Source: UBA7960 sp964348755 (GTDB lineage: Bacteria > Bacteroidota > Bacteroidia > Bacteroidales > UBA7960). From it: 55,414 bases of DNA. Of this stretch, positions 24,770 to 33,670 are shown in pieces. The stretch is taken from the NCBI GenBank assembly GCA_964348755.1, contig CAYGDW010000014.1, positions 1 to 55,414 on the forward strand, given 5' to 3'. Position 1 is the first letter of the stretch; each line of letters begins with the position of its first letter. A program made the translations under genes and the position numbers. Below the pieces are notes generated by a model. It was not told the origin of the DNA and did not search any database. It saw only the letters and a program-made list of their open reading frames with translations.

Positions 24770-26131
24770 ATGCACATGAAAGAGGTTGCTGATCATTTGC
24801 TGAGCCGTTTTCAGAAAAAATTGCAGGAGTTAACTGAGGGTTTAGGCAACTGCCGCATTTTATTAGCTGTTAGCGGCGGAGTAGATTCGATGGTTTTGGC
24901 CAGGCTGTTTTCCCTTTCGGGGAAAAACTATGGGATGGCCCATTGCAATTTTAAGCTCAGGGGCTCCGACTCAGACCTGGACGAGCAATTGGTAAAAATG
25001 AGCGCAATGATGCTTGGAGTACCATTTTATTCGGCCAGCTTCGACACTCGGGCTTATGCCCTCGGGCACAAAATATCAATACAGGAAGCAGCCCGGGAGC
25101 TCAGGTATAGCTGGCTTAACGATATTTCTTTTGAGCACCATTATACACTAATAGCCACAGGGCACCATCTCGACGATTCGATAGAAACCATGCTTATAAA
25201 CCTGGTAAGAGGCACCGGAATAGCAGGCCTTACCGGAATACCTGAAAGGCGCGATATTGTTATAAGACCATTGTTGTTTGCAACCAGGAAAGAAATTGAA
25301 GCTTTTGCCCATGCCCAAAACATTGAATTCAGAACCGACCAAAGCAACCTCCACGACAAATACCTGCGCAACCGCATCCGCCAACACATATTGCCACAGC
25401 TTAAAAGCCTAAACCCTGCATTTCACGAAGTCATGGCCGCTTTTTTCGATAAAATGAAGGCTGCCCAAATGGTATTAAAAACTGAGGTCGGCCGCCAGCA
25501 AGCCCAATGCTTAACCCCCGAAGGCAACGGATTTTCAATATCTATTCAAAAAATCATGGCATTGGAACGCCCTGATTTTTACCTCTATGAGTTTTTAAAA
25601 GATTATGGTTTTTCATTTGCTGTGTGCAGCGACATTTATAAAAGCCTTGAAGGGCAGCCTGGCACTCAGTTTTTCTCAAAAACCCATGCGGCAATAAAAG
25701 ACCGCGAAATGATTTTTATAAACCCGCTTGTTGACCCAGGCAACCAGGCAGAATTCTTTATCGATACACAAACCCGGGTGGTTCAAACCTCCGATGCTGT
25801 TTTTTCTTTTGACACCTTGGGTGTAGATGGCAAACCAGAATTAAACCAGGGCGAGCAAGTGGCCATTTTCGATTTTGATTTACTGCATTTCCCGCTACTG
25901 CTTCGCAAAATACGGCCCGGCGACCGCCTGCAGCCCCTGGGCATGAAAGGGATCAAAAAAATTAGCGACCTGCTTACCGACAAAAAAGTTCCGCGACACA
26001 TCAAAAACTCTGCATGGGTGCTCGTTTCGCAATCAGAAATAGCATGGCTTGCAGGCTACAGGATAAGCGAAAAGTTTAAATTCACCGGAAAAACAAAAAA
26101 GGTTTTCATTGCAAAAACCGGCAGTGGTTAA
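24770..26131 (+). CDS. tilS: tRNA(Ile)-lysidine synthase
   Basis: Converts C34 of tRNA-Ile(CAU) to lysidine with ATP and lysine, which makes it essential for AUA decoding. The 453-residue protein has the N-type ATP pyrophosphatase PP-loop SGGVDSMVL (about 34-42). The HCNFKLRGSDSD and ATGHHLDDSIETMLINLVRGTG segments follow, then LLFATRKEIEAFA and RNRIRQHILPQL. The C-terminal TilS domain is the LLRKIRPGDRLQPLGMKG/KKISDLLTDKKVP region. An ATG two codons on (MKEV) is an alternative start. Confidence 0.96.
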   Translation: MHMKEVADHLLSRFQKKLQELTEGLGNCRILLAVSGGVDSMVLARLFSLSGKNYGMAHCNFKLRGSDSDLDEQLVKMSAMMLGVPFYSASFDTRAYALGHKISIQEAARELRYSWLNDISFEHHYTLIATGHHLDDSIETMLINLVRGTGIAGLTGIPERRDIVIRPLLFATRKEIEAFAHAQNIEFRTDQSNLHDKYLRNRIRQHILPQLKSLNPAFHEVMAAFFDKMKAAQMVLKTEVGRQQAQCLTPEGNGFSISIQKIMALERPDFYLYEFLKDYGFSFAVCSDIYKSLEGQPGTQFFSKTHAAIKDREMIFINPLVDPGNQAEFFIDTQTRVVQTSDAVFSFDTLGVDGKPELNQGEQVAIFDFDLLHFPLLLRKIRPGDRLQPLGMKGIKKISDLLTDKKVPRHIKNSAWVLVSQSEIAWLAGYRISEKFKFTGKTKKVFIAKTGSG

Positions 26132-26143
26132 GTGTGCATATTG

Positions 26144-26151
26144 TATCTTTG
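26144..26151 (+). promoter_or_regulatory. Candidate -7 element TATCTTTG for dsbD
   Basis: Exact TAnnTTTG match just after the tilS stop and about 102 bp upstream of the dsbD ATG. Confidence 0.5.
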
Positions 26152-26252
26152 CAGGTCAAAAATACATATATGCCTGGTTTTAACTTGATTTAACAGTTGA
26201 CCGGCAACCAATTAGCCACAGGGTTGTTAGCTTTAAACAAATTTGATTTTTT

Positions 26253-28316
26253 ATGAAATTGATCAAGCGCCTTTTTTCAATATTTCTTTTTGTGGCATTA
26301 TTGTTCTGGGTTAATGCTGCCAGCGCCCAGATACTTGAGCCAGTAAAGTGGAGCTTTTCGCACGAAAAGGTTGCCGAAAACCAATATGAGCTACGTTTTA
26401 CCGCCAATATTGACCCAGGCTGGAACATTTACGGCACCGACCTTCCGCCCGGTGGTCCCATACCCACATCTATTGATATTAAACCTGGCGATGGTTTTCG
26501 CAAGGTGGGCAACCTGCGATACCCCAAGCCCACCGAAAAGTTCGACCCCAACTTCAATATGCAGCTGAGCATGTTTTCAGGAACGGTTACTTTCAGGCAA
26601 ACCGTCGAAGTTACTTCTGACCGCCCCGTAAGCATTGCTGGCGAAATAGGTTTCATGTCGTGCGACGATAAGTCGTGCCTTCCGCCCGATTATGCAGATT
26701 TTGCCTTTAACCTTCCGAAAAGAGTGGCTGGTTCAGCCCCACTTGCCGAGGCTGCTGCTGATACCACCCTTGCCATTAAAACCGACACTGCTTCTTTAGG
26801 CCCAACCACACCCGAAATGGCAGCGGAAAATGCTGAACAAGGTTCTAATCTTCCAGACCCACCAGCCTCAAAGAAAGTTTCATTTTGGGCAACCTTTATT
26901 ACCGGCCTGCTGGGCGGTTTGCTGGCTCTGCTCACACCCTGTGTTTTCCCTATGATTCCACTTACGGTAAGTTTCTTTTTGCGCAATGCAGGCAATCGGG
27001 CACGCGCCGTAAGAGACGCATTGTTTTACGGTTTTACAATTATTTTTGCATACGTTGTAATTGGTCTGGCCATTTCAATGATATTTGGGGCAAACGCCCT
27101 CAACGCGCTTGCCACAAGCCCGGGTTTCAACCTGTTTTTCTTTGCTTTGCTCGTGTTTTTTGCGGCCTCATTTTTCGGGGCTTTCGAACTCACAATGCCT
27201 TCGGGTTGGGCAACCGCCTTAGATGCCAAAGCCGACAAAACAGGAGGCTTGATAGGCGTTATCCTTATGGGCCTAACCTTTGTGCTGGTATCTTTTTCGT
27301 GCACAGGCCCCATAGTGGGAACGCTGCTGGTAGAGGCTGCCACACGGGGCGATGTGCTTTCGCCTGCCATAGGTATGCTTGGATTTAGCCTTGCACTGGC
27401 CATTCCATTTAGCCTGTTTGCTGTATTTCCAACTGCACTCAAGTCGTTGCCAAAGTCGGGTGGCTGGATGAACTCGGTAAAGGTGGTGCTCGGCTTTATT
27501 GTTCTGGCATTTGCACTAAAATTTCTCGGCACTGCCGATGCAGTAGCCCAGTGGGGTATTCTCAACCGCGAAGTGTTTATTGTTATATGGATTGCCATAT
27601 TTCTGCTTATGGGGCTCTACCTGATTGGTAAAATTAAATTTGCCCACGACAGCGAGCTAAAATACATGAGCGTGCCACGACTTTTGCTGGCAATTGCAAC
27701 TTTTGCATTTGTATTTTATCTTGTTCCGGGCCTTTGGGGCGCCCCCCTCAAATCCATTAGCTCATTTTTGCCCTCGCAAACAACCCAGGATTTTGATTTG
27801 ACGCGTGGAAACCAGACATATAAACCCGCGGTTGACACCAGCAACATTTACGTGGGGCAAAGCGTAAAACAGGGGCCACACGGCCTGCTGGCATTTACCG
27901 ACTTTGAAGAAGGAATGGCTGCAGCAAGAAAAGCAGGAAAGCCTGTTTTTCTTGACTTTACAGGGCTGGGCTGTACAAACTGCCGAAAAATGGAAGCCAC
28001 CGTTTGGTCGGACCCCGCTGTATTGCAAATGCTCAGAAACGATTTTGTAAAAATATCGCTCTTTGTCGATGACCGCACAAGCCTCCCCGAATCAGAACAA
28101 TTTGTATCAACGGCTTTGGGACGCGAACGGAAAATCCGAACCGTGGGCCAAAAATGGAGCGTATTTCAGGCCGAACGATATGGGGTAAATACACAGCCTT
28201 ACTACCTGGTACTCGATCATAGCGAAAACCTGCTTGCCCCCCCTTACGGGTATGATCCAAGCATTCCAAGGTATCTCGAATTTCTCCAGACCGGAAGGAA
28301 TAATTTTAACAAATAA
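26253..28316 (+). CDS. dsbD: Thiol:disulfide interchange protein DsbD, three-domain
   Basis: Carries electrons from cytosolic thioredoxin to periplasmic thiols. Signal peptide to about residue 26. The N-terminal DsbD-alpha-like domain has a cysteine pair at 137 and 142 (MSCDDKSC). The transmembrane DsbD-beta domain (about 210-500) has redox Cys230 in LLTPCVFPMIPLT and Cys350 in SFSCTGPIVG. The C-terminal thioredoxin-like domain has CTNC at 574-577 (DFTGLGCTNCRKME). All three redox sites are intact. The length of 687 residues is slightly above the E. coli protein because of a Ser/Ala/Thr-rich linker near 160-205. It is followed by a strong terminator. Confidence 0.95.
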   Translation: MKLIKRLFSIFLFVALLFWVNAASAQILEPVKWSFSHEKVAENQYELRFTANIDPGWNIYGTDLPPGGPIPTSIDIKPGDGFRKVGNLRYPKPTEKFDPNFNMQLSMFSGTVTFRQTVEVTSDRPVSIAGEIGFMSCDDKSCLPPDYADFAFNLPKRVAGSAPLAEAAADTTLAIKTDTASLGPTTPEMAAENAEQGSNLPDPPASKKVSFWATFITGLLGGLLALLTPCVFPMIPLTVSFFLRNAGNRARAVRDALFYGFTIIFAYVVIGLAISMIFGANALNALATSPGFNLFFFALLVFFAASFFGAFELTMPSGWATALDAKADKTGGLIGVILMGLTFVLVSFSCTGPIVGTLLVEAATRGDVLSPAIGMLGFSLALAIPFSLFAVFPTALKSLPKSGGWMNSVKVVLGFIVLAFALKFLGTADAVAQWGILNREVFIVIWIAIFLLMGLYLIGKIKFAHDSELKYMSVPRLLLAIATFAFVFYLVPGLWGAPLKSISSFLPSQTTQDFDLTRGNQTYKPAVDTSNIYVGQSVKQGPHGLLAFTDFEEGMAAARKAGKPVFLDFTGLGCTNCRKMEATVWSDPAVLQMLRNDFVKISLFVDDRTSLPESEQFVSTALGRERKIRTVGQKWSVFQAERYGVNTQPYYLVLDHSENLLAPPYGYDPSIPRYLEFLQTGRNNFNK

Positions 28317-28395
28317 GATATTTATTGCGGCATCCCTTAACCAAACAAAACTTGGTTGTTGGAATTTGAATTTACCGCAGAAGTTATAAAAAAAA

Positions 28396-28423
28396 ACTGC
28401 ACCTTGGAGGTGCAGTTTTTTTT
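28396..28423. terminator. Rho-independent terminator after dsbD
   Basis: Perfect 9-bp stem ACTGCACCT / AGGTGCAGT with a three-base loop (TGG). It is preceded by an A-run and followed by seven or eight Ts, so it can work on both strands. Confidence 0.92.
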
Positions 28424-28480
28424 AAGCTCTGGGGAACCTATCCGAAAACCACCTTCTAAAATTCAACCTGATATTTTTTT

Positions 28481-28488
28481 TACTTTTA
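28481..28488 (+). promoter_or_regulatory. Candidate -7 element TACTTTTA for the 626-aa membrane protein
   Basis: One-mismatch TAnnTTTG element only 10 bp before the proposed GTG start. If correct, the mRNA would be nearly leaderless, or the true start would lie further downstream. Confidence 0.3.
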
Positions 28489-28497
28489 CCAAAAAAA

Positions 28498-30378
28498 GTG
28501 TCTCAAAGTTTTTATCAGGTTTTGAAAATTCCAGAACAAAATAAGGTTTCGGGCTTCACCTTGCTGTTGCTCATGTTGCTGCTGACGGGTATTTCAACCG
28601 GGCTATTCTCAAAAATGAGCAATATCATTTCGTGGGACACCTTTGGCTATTATCTTTATTTGCCGGCCACCTTCATTTATAACGACCCAGGCCTTTCACA
28701 AAACACCTTTGTTGAAGAGGCGCTCAAAAAATACCAGTCAAGTGTAACCTTTTATCAGGCATCGCCCGGGCCACGGGGCGGAATGATAATAAAGTACGCA
28801 CCTGGGCTGGCCATAGTGTTTTTGCCGGGTTTTGCCCTGGCACACCTTGCCGCATTGGGTTCGCATTTTCCGGCCGATGGTTTTTCTATCCCTTATCAGT
28901 ACGGAGTTTTTTTAACCAGCCTGGCCTTCGCCCTTTTGGGAGTTTTCATGATTAGAAAAGTGCTGCTTCGCTTTGTTTCAGATACAATAGCAGCAATTAC
29001 CCTTATTTTGCTGTATGCCGGCACCAATCTCTTCTTTGTATCAATAACCCATGTGCTGGTTCATAACTTTTTGTTTGCACTTTACGCCCTGTTGCTTTGG
29101 CTTGTAATGCGCTGGCACGAAACACCATCATACAAAAATTCGGCTTACCTGGGTTTGTGTATCGGCCTAATGACCGCCATCAGGCCAACAGAGGCCATAG
29201 CAGCATTTATTCCAATGTTTTGGGGTGTTTACAACAAGGCCACTTTCGTGGAAAAAACGCAATGGGTTCGTTCACACTTCCGGCAAATTCTCCTTACAGG
29301 GGCAACAATTGTTTTGCCACTTTTGCCACAATTGATTTATTGGAAGGTATTTACCGGTAGTTTGCTGCATTATACATACGATAACCCCGGCGAAGGCCTC
29401 GATATTCTTAGCCCGCACACCCTTAATGCATTATTCAGCTTCCGCAAAGGTTGGCTCATTTACACCCCTATGATGGCCTTTGCCATTTGGGGTTTTATTA
29501 ATGTGTATAAACAAAACCGCAAAATTTTTTATTCGCTTTTGGTCTTTGCCGCCTTAAACCTTTATTTAACAAGTAGCTGGACTACCTGGTGGTATGCCGG
29601 CTCGTTTGGTCAGCGGGCCATGGTGCAGTCGTATGCAATAATGGCACTGCCCCTGGCCTATTTCCTTGCGGCAAATTTTGAATTGAAAAAAATATACAGA
29701 AACGCACTATTGGCTCTTTTGGGTTTATTTATGGCACTCAACCTGTTTCAAACCTGGCAATATTACAACGGCATAATACACCCGGAGCGCATGACCTGGC
29801 CCTACTACAAAGCTGTATTTGGACGCATAAGTCCACCCACCAGCGAAATGAAAGGGTTGTTGCTTGTTGAACGCTCGCTTGATGCAAATGACCCATTTGA
29901 AAACCCCGGCGAATATTACCTGTTTGGCGCTTTCGAGGCCGTGTTTGAGAGCGATTCAGGAGATACTTCCGGGCATCCGCTCTCAGAAAAAGCTGGCCAG
30001 GCAATGATCCTGACCCCCGAAAGGCCGTTTACCCCTGCCCTTGAAGTTCCGTTTAGAGAGCTTACACCTGCCAACCATGCCTTTTTAATTGTAAGGGGAA
30101 AGGTGTTTATTGAAGAAAACCCTGCTGCTAACCCTTTTACGCTTGTGGTTACTTTCGACCACAAGGGTGGAAACTACAAATACCGAGGCCTCGATATTGA
30201 AAAACACACCCAGCCGTTTATTGCCGGAGAGTGGAACATAGTGGAAATGGTTTATCTAACGCCTGAGCCACGCCGCAAAACCGATAAGCTGCGCACATAT
30301 TTCTGGCTAAGAGGCCAAAAACCGATGGCAGTAAAAGAAATAAAGGTGGAGGTTTGGGTGCCCAAAAGAGGTTGGTAG
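28498..30378 (+). CDS. Multi-pass membrane protein, possible GT-C-fold glycosyltransferase
   Basis: Protein of about 626 residues with roughly ten to twelve hydrophobic helices between residues 18 and 425. The first periplasmic loop after helix 1 contains ISWDTFGYYLYLPA. An early loop Asp followed by tyrosines is reminiscent of GT-C enzymes (PMT/ArnT-like), which transfer sugars from lipid carriers. Other notable segments are SITHVLVHNFLFALYALLLW, TAIRPTEAIAAFIP and SSWTTWWYAGSFGQRAMVQ. Residues about 450-626 are soluble and beta-rich, suggesting an extracytoplasmic domain. The start is GTG, and no good in-frame ATG precedes the first helix. I cannot name donor or acceptor. Confidence 0.7.
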   Translation: MSQSFYQVLKIPEQNKVSGFTLLLLMLLLTGISTGLFSKMSNIISWDTFGYYLYLPATFIYNDPGLSQNTFVEEALKKYQSSVTFYQASPGPRGGMIIKYAPGLAIVFLPGFALAHLAALGSHFPADGFSIPYQYGVFLTSLAFALLGVFMIRKVLLRFVSDTIAAITLILLYAGTNLFFVSITHVLVHNFLFALYALLLWLVMRWHETPSYKNSAYLGLCIGLMTAIRPTEAIAAFIPMFWGVYNKATFVEKTQWVRSHFRQILLTGATIVLPLLPQLIYWKVFTGSLLHYTYDNPGEGLDILSPHTLNALFSFRKGWLIYTPMMAFAIWGFINVYKQNRKIFYSLLVFAALNLYLTSSWTTWWYAGSFGQRAMVQSYAIMALPLAYFLAANFELKKIYRNALLALLGLFMALNLFQTWQYYNGIIHPERMTWPYYKAVFGRISPPTSEMKGLLLVERSLDANDPFENPGEYYLFGAFEAVFESDSGDTSGHPLSEKAGQAMILTPERPFTPALEVPFRELTPANHAFLIVRGKVFIEENPAANPFTLVVTFDHKGGNYKYRGLDIEKHTQPFIAGEWNIVEMVYLTPEPRRKTDKLRTYFWLRGQKPMAVKEIKVEVWVPKRGW

Positions 30379-30397
30379 CACCCTATAATCGGTGAAA

Positions 30398-31588
30398 TTA
30401 CTCTTCAAGTTGCTTTATTGCAACCCAAGCCATAAGCCCCATGGCGGTTTTCAGAGCATCTTCATCAATATCAAAGGTAGAAGTGTGCAGGTTCGAAACA
30501 ATTCCCTTTTCGTCGTTTCGGGTTCCCAGCCGGTAAAAACAGGCGGGTAAAATTTGCGAATAATAGGCAAAGTCTTCGGCAGTCATGGCAATTTCGAGTT
30601 CATGCACGTTTTCAGGGCCTAAGAATTGACCCGCCCAAAGCTTGAATTTTCCGGCAAGCGTTTCGTCATTTACCAGGTATGGATAACCATTGTCAATAAT
30701 TACCTTGCAATCGCCACCCATTGCCCGAGCCATGGAAGTTGCCAACTCGCCAATCAGTACATGGGCTTGTTTGCGCCAGTTTTCGTCAAAGGTTCTTATG
30801 GTGCCTTCCAACCTTACCTCATCAGGAATGATATTAGTGCGGCCCTGGCCAATAATGCGGCCAAAAGAAAGCACTGTAGGAGTAGAGGGCTTTGCCCTCC
30901 TGCTTACAATTTGCTGCAGTGCCACCACAATATGCGATGCAATAAGCACTGGGTCAATAATAAGATGTGGGGTGGCAGCATGGCCCCCACGGCCTTTTAC
31001 GGTAATGTAAACTTCGTCGGTTGAGGCCATGTATTTTCCGCTGCGGATGCCAACTTTGCCAGCAGGCAAGCCCGGGAATACATGCTGCCCAAAAATAGCG
31101 ACTGGCCGTGGATTTTCAAGCACCCCCGCCTTAATCATTTGTATAGCCCCACCCGGATAGCTCTCTTCAGAGGGTTGAAACACCAGGCGAATACTGCCTT
31201 CAAAATGATCGCGAAGGTTGTTGAGGATCATGGCTGCGCCAAGCAAACCTGCCATGTGTACATCGTGCCCGCAGGCATGCATTATGCCAGGATTCTTTGA
31301 CTTGTAGTCCACATTGTTTTCTTCAGCAACAGGAAGCGCATCCATATCGGCACGCAAGGCCAGCAAATGCTTTTCCGGGTTACGGCCTTCGATGCGGGCC
31401 ACAATGCCTGTGCGCGCCACCCCTTGCTCAAACGAAATTCCTAACGATTGCAACTGCGCAGCAATATAACCTGCAGTGTTAAACTCCTGCATCGACAGTT
31501 CCGGGTGGGCATGCAAATGCCTGCGTATTTTTATCACTTCATTAAAATACCCGGCGGCTAACTCCTGAATGCGGTTTCTTATATCCAT
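30398..31588 (-). CDS. M20-family amidohydrolase
   Basis: Metal-dependent amidohydrolase of about 396 residues (M20D; relatives hydrolyse N-acyl amino acids, hippurate or IAA-amino acids). Motifs are IRRHLHAHPELS, LRADMDALPV, IMHACGHDVHMAGLLGAA (Cys/His metal site) and FQPSEESYPGGA (catalytic Glu). The dimerisation lid follows with VKGRGGHAATPHLIIDP, and the C-terminal MTAEDFAYYSQ. The ATG at 31588 is chosen over one 39 bp upstream because an exact -7 promoter element lies between them and the family begins near MDIRNRI. The substrate is not determined by sequence. Confidence 0.92.
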   Translation of the reverse strand: MDIRNRIQELAAGYFNEVIKIRRHLHAHPELSMQEFNTAGYIAAQLQSLGISFEQGVARTGIVARIEGRNPEKHLLALRADMDALPVAEENNVDYKSKNPGIMHACGHDVHMAGLLGAAMILNNLRDHFEGSIRLVFQPSEESYPGGAIQMIKAGVLENPRPVAIFGQHVFPGLPAGKVGIRSGKYMASTDEVYITVKGRGGHAATPHLIIDPVLIASHIVVALQQIVSRRAKPSTPTVLSFGRIIGQGRTNIIPDEVRLEGTIRTFDENWRKQAHVLIGELATSMARAMGGDCKVIIDNGYPYLVNDETLAGKFKLWAGQFLGPENVHELEIAMTAEDFAYYSQILPACFYRLGTRNDEKGIVSNLHTSTFDIDEDALKTAMGLMAWVAIKQLEE

Positions 31589-31606
31589 TTCAAAGCGGTT
31601 ATTGGG

Positions 31607-31614
31607 CAAAATTA
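31607..31614 (-). promoter_or_regulatory. Candidate -7 element TAATTTTG for the M20 gene
   Basis: Exact TAnnTTTG match on the minus strand, 19 bp upstream of the M20 ATG at 31588. It argues against the longer start at 31627. Confidence 0.5.
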
Positions 31615-31640
31615 CGCTTTTTTGCAAGACGAATTCCCGA

Positions 31641-31669
31641 TTGTGAAAGCTTGCTATTTGCTATCTTTG
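31641..31669 (+). promoter_or_regulatory. Candidate promoter TTG-N18-TATCTTTG for the MBL hydrolase
   Basis: TTG at 31641-31643 and an exact -7 element TATCTTTG at 31662-31669, 37 bp upstream of the ATG at 31706. It lies back-to-back with the M20 promoter candidate. Confidence 0.55.
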
Positions 31670-31705
31670 ATCCCTGGAAAATTGAACCCTAATAAAAATA
31701 AGCTT

Positions 31706-32344
31706 ATGACCACCATAAAAACATTGGTCTTCAATGCATTTCAGGTAAACACCTACGTGCTTTTTGACCAAACCCGCGAATGCGTAATCATTGACCCTGC
31801 ATGCTATGAACCTGACGAAGAACGGCAGTTGGTTGCTTTTATAGAAAAAGAACAATTGAAGCCGGTGGCAGTATTATATACTCACGGACATATTGACCAT
31901 ATCCTGGGCAATAACTTTGTGGTTAAGCATTTTGGTATTCCAGCCATAACCCATCGCGACAGCCTTCCTTTTATATCGAACAGCCCGGCTTATGGAAAAA
32001 CTTTCGGTTTTGATGCTTCCGATCCCATTTTGCCTGAAAAGTTCATTGAAGATGGCGACGTGATTTTGTTTGGCAATCAGCAGTTGACAGCCTTGCACAC
32101 CCCAGGCCATGCCGCGGGTAGCATTTGCTATTATCATCAGGCCGAAGGATTTGTTATAGCGGGCGATGTTTTGTTTTCGGGAAGTATAGGCCGCACCGAC
32201 CTGCCTACGGGCGATTTCGACCTGCTTATCAACTCTATAAATGAAAAGCTGCTTACACTTCCCAATCAGGTAAAAGTTTTTCCGGGGCATGGGCAGGCCA
32301 CAACCATTGGCCAGGAGCGGCACACCAATCCGTTTTTGAACTGA
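31706..32344 (+). CDS. MBL-fold hydrolase, YcbL/glyoxalase II-like
   Basis: Metallo-beta-lactamase-fold protein of 212 residues. The dinuclear metal motif is THGHIDH (about 58-64). Further ligands are the His in LHTPGHAAGSI, the Asp in IAGDVLFSGSIGRTDLPTGD and the His in FPGHGQATTIGQE. The pattern SIGRTDLP is typical of the small YcbL-type glyoxalase II-like hydrolases, which act on thioesters such as S-lactoylglutathione analogues. The physiological substrate in a Bacteroidota without glutathione is unclear. The start at 31706 (MTTIKTL) is where the fold begins. An upstream in-frame codon at 31622 would put the promoter inside the gene. Confidence 0.9.
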   Translation: MTTIKTLVFNAFQVNTYVLFDQTRECVIIDPACYEPDEERQLVAFIEKEQLKPVAVLYTHGHIDHILGNNFVVKHFGIPAITHRDSLPFISNSPAYGKTFGFDASDPILPEKFIEDGDVILFGNQQLTALHTPGHAAGSICYYHQAEGFVIAGDVLFSGSIGRTDLPTGDFDLLINSINEKLLTLPNQVKVFPGHGQATTIGQERHTNPFLN

Positions 32345-32412
32345 AACCGGCAATAATTTTCACAGATACCCCATAATTGATTAACAGGCAGAAAACCTGT
32401 TGAAGTTACAGA

Positions 32413-33648
32413 TTACAAAAATTTTGGCCTGATGCGCAGCATAACAAAGCCCCAATTGGCAAATTCATCTTTGCTGCCACCTTTTATTACCTCCATCGAT
32501 TCGGTTCCAAACATAACCGAATACCCGGCAACAATTTGTGTAATGTCATTGAAGCGATAGTTTAGGGTAAGGTCAATCTCGGTGCCCAAAAATTTATCGA
32601 TAAGTTGCCCTTGGTGCAAATAATTGTTTTGTATGTGAAAAAGGTGAAGATCGGCATCGAGGCTGGTTTTTGGCGAAAGCGATAGCCTGGTTTTTAGGTA
32701 AGAATTTATTAACCCTGCACCCTTGGTATGTGCAGGTACCTGGGTAAAGAAATCCATATAGCCCAAAAATGCATGGCCTGCTCCGTAGAGGGCATCAAAA
32801 GCATTATCCTTTTGGTTATTCTCGAGCGGGTTGTTGCCGGTAAAGTACTCAAGACCAAGTGTGGTTGTAACCTTTTCGGAGGCTTTGAACGACACTGCAC
32901 TCATAAAATACCATGCGCTTATGTCGAGACCAAGCCTTGATTTTCCGTGCTGGTATGCAGGATTGAAAAAAAACACGACCCCTCCGGGGTTATATTCAAC
33001 AAATGCATTCCAGGTGCCTCTTACATAAAGCATTTCGGCATTGTCAGGGCTTTGGAAGCCATCGGCCACGCCCATGAGCGAAATATTGAGGTTGGGTCTG
33101 AGCCTGGTTTTATACCAAATGTAGTTAAGGGTTTTGTAATTGTTTAATGCGAAATTTGTTCCAAAAAGCCGATCCTGGTTTTGATTAAATGCGGCGCCCA
33201 GATGCAGCACCCCCTTTTTACCGATATGCTGCAACAGCAGCGCATCGTGTTTCTGACCCGGTGGAATCCAATCGTTAACGGCAAAGAAACGCTGGTTGTC
33301 GTACCTGAGTTCCTGGCGGCCGGCTTTGATAAAAAAGCTGTCGGTAATTGCTACCTGAACCCATGCCTCGTGCAAATCGAATGAAGGTACCTGGGTGCGT
33401 TGCTCTTGCTGCCCCCAAATGCGCACATCCTGAAACGATATTTTTGTTGTAACCTTGTCGTTTCGATAATCAAGAATTAGCCCGCTGCGCTGATTTACCA
33501 GTCCGGCAGGCTTTTCGCCGGGAAGAGGCATTCGGCGGTAACCATGTCTGAATTCGGGCCTTGCAAACACATCGCCCGAAAGAGAAAACTGGCCCTGCAC
33601 GCTAATGCTTAAAAAAGTAAAGGCAAAAAGCAAAAGAAGTCTGTTCAT
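32413..33648 (-). CDS. Alginate-export-type outer-membrane porin
   Basis: Outer-membrane beta-barrel of about 411 residues. The signal peptide (MNRLLLLFAFTFLSISVQG) is followed by alternating strands with RSGLILDYRNDKVTTKISFQDVR (quoted in part: RSGLILDYRND) and the family-typical EAWVQVAITDSFFIKAGRQ. It ends in a terminal aromatic-type strand (MLRIRPKFL). The fold matches the alginate-export/OprD-like porin class, but specificity is not evident. The start at 33648 is chosen because it begins the signal peptide and lies 22 bp after pstB. Longer starts run into pstB. Its place as the last gene of the pst operon suggests a role in phosphate or phosphorylated-compound entry (inference). Confidence 0.82.
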   Translation of the reverse strand: MNRLLLLFAFTFLSISVQGQFSLSGDVFARPEFRHGYRRMPLPGEKPAGLVNQRSGLILDYRNDKVTTKISFQDVRIWGQQEQRTQVPSFDLHEAWVQVAITDSFFIKAGRQELRYDNQRFFAVNDWIPPGQKHDALLLQHIGKKGVLHLGAAFNQNQDRLFGTNFALNNYKTLNYIWYKTRLRPNLNISLMGVADGFQSPDNAEMLYVRGTWNAFVEYNPGGVVFFFNPAYQHGKSRLGLDISAWYFMSAVSFKASEKVTTTLGLEYFTGNNPLENNQKDNAFDALYGAGHAFLGYMDFFTQVPAHTKGAGLINSYLKTRLSLSPKTSLDADLHLFHIQNNYLHQGQLIDKFLGTEIDLTLNYRFNDITQIVAGYSVMFGTESMEVIKGGSKDEFANWGFVMLRIRPKFL

Positions 33649-33670
33649 AAAATAAAAGGCATCCATTGGG

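Noticed and set aside
31589..31705. Longer starts of the M20 gene (31627) and the MBL gene (31622) that would make the two genes overlap
   Set aside because: Family N-termini begin at the internal Met codons, and promoter elements for both genes lie in the interval.
32383..32401. AACAGG/CCTGTT hairpin between the MBL and porin genes as a terminator
   Set aside because: Only a 6-bp stem with a 7-base loop and no U-run on either strand.
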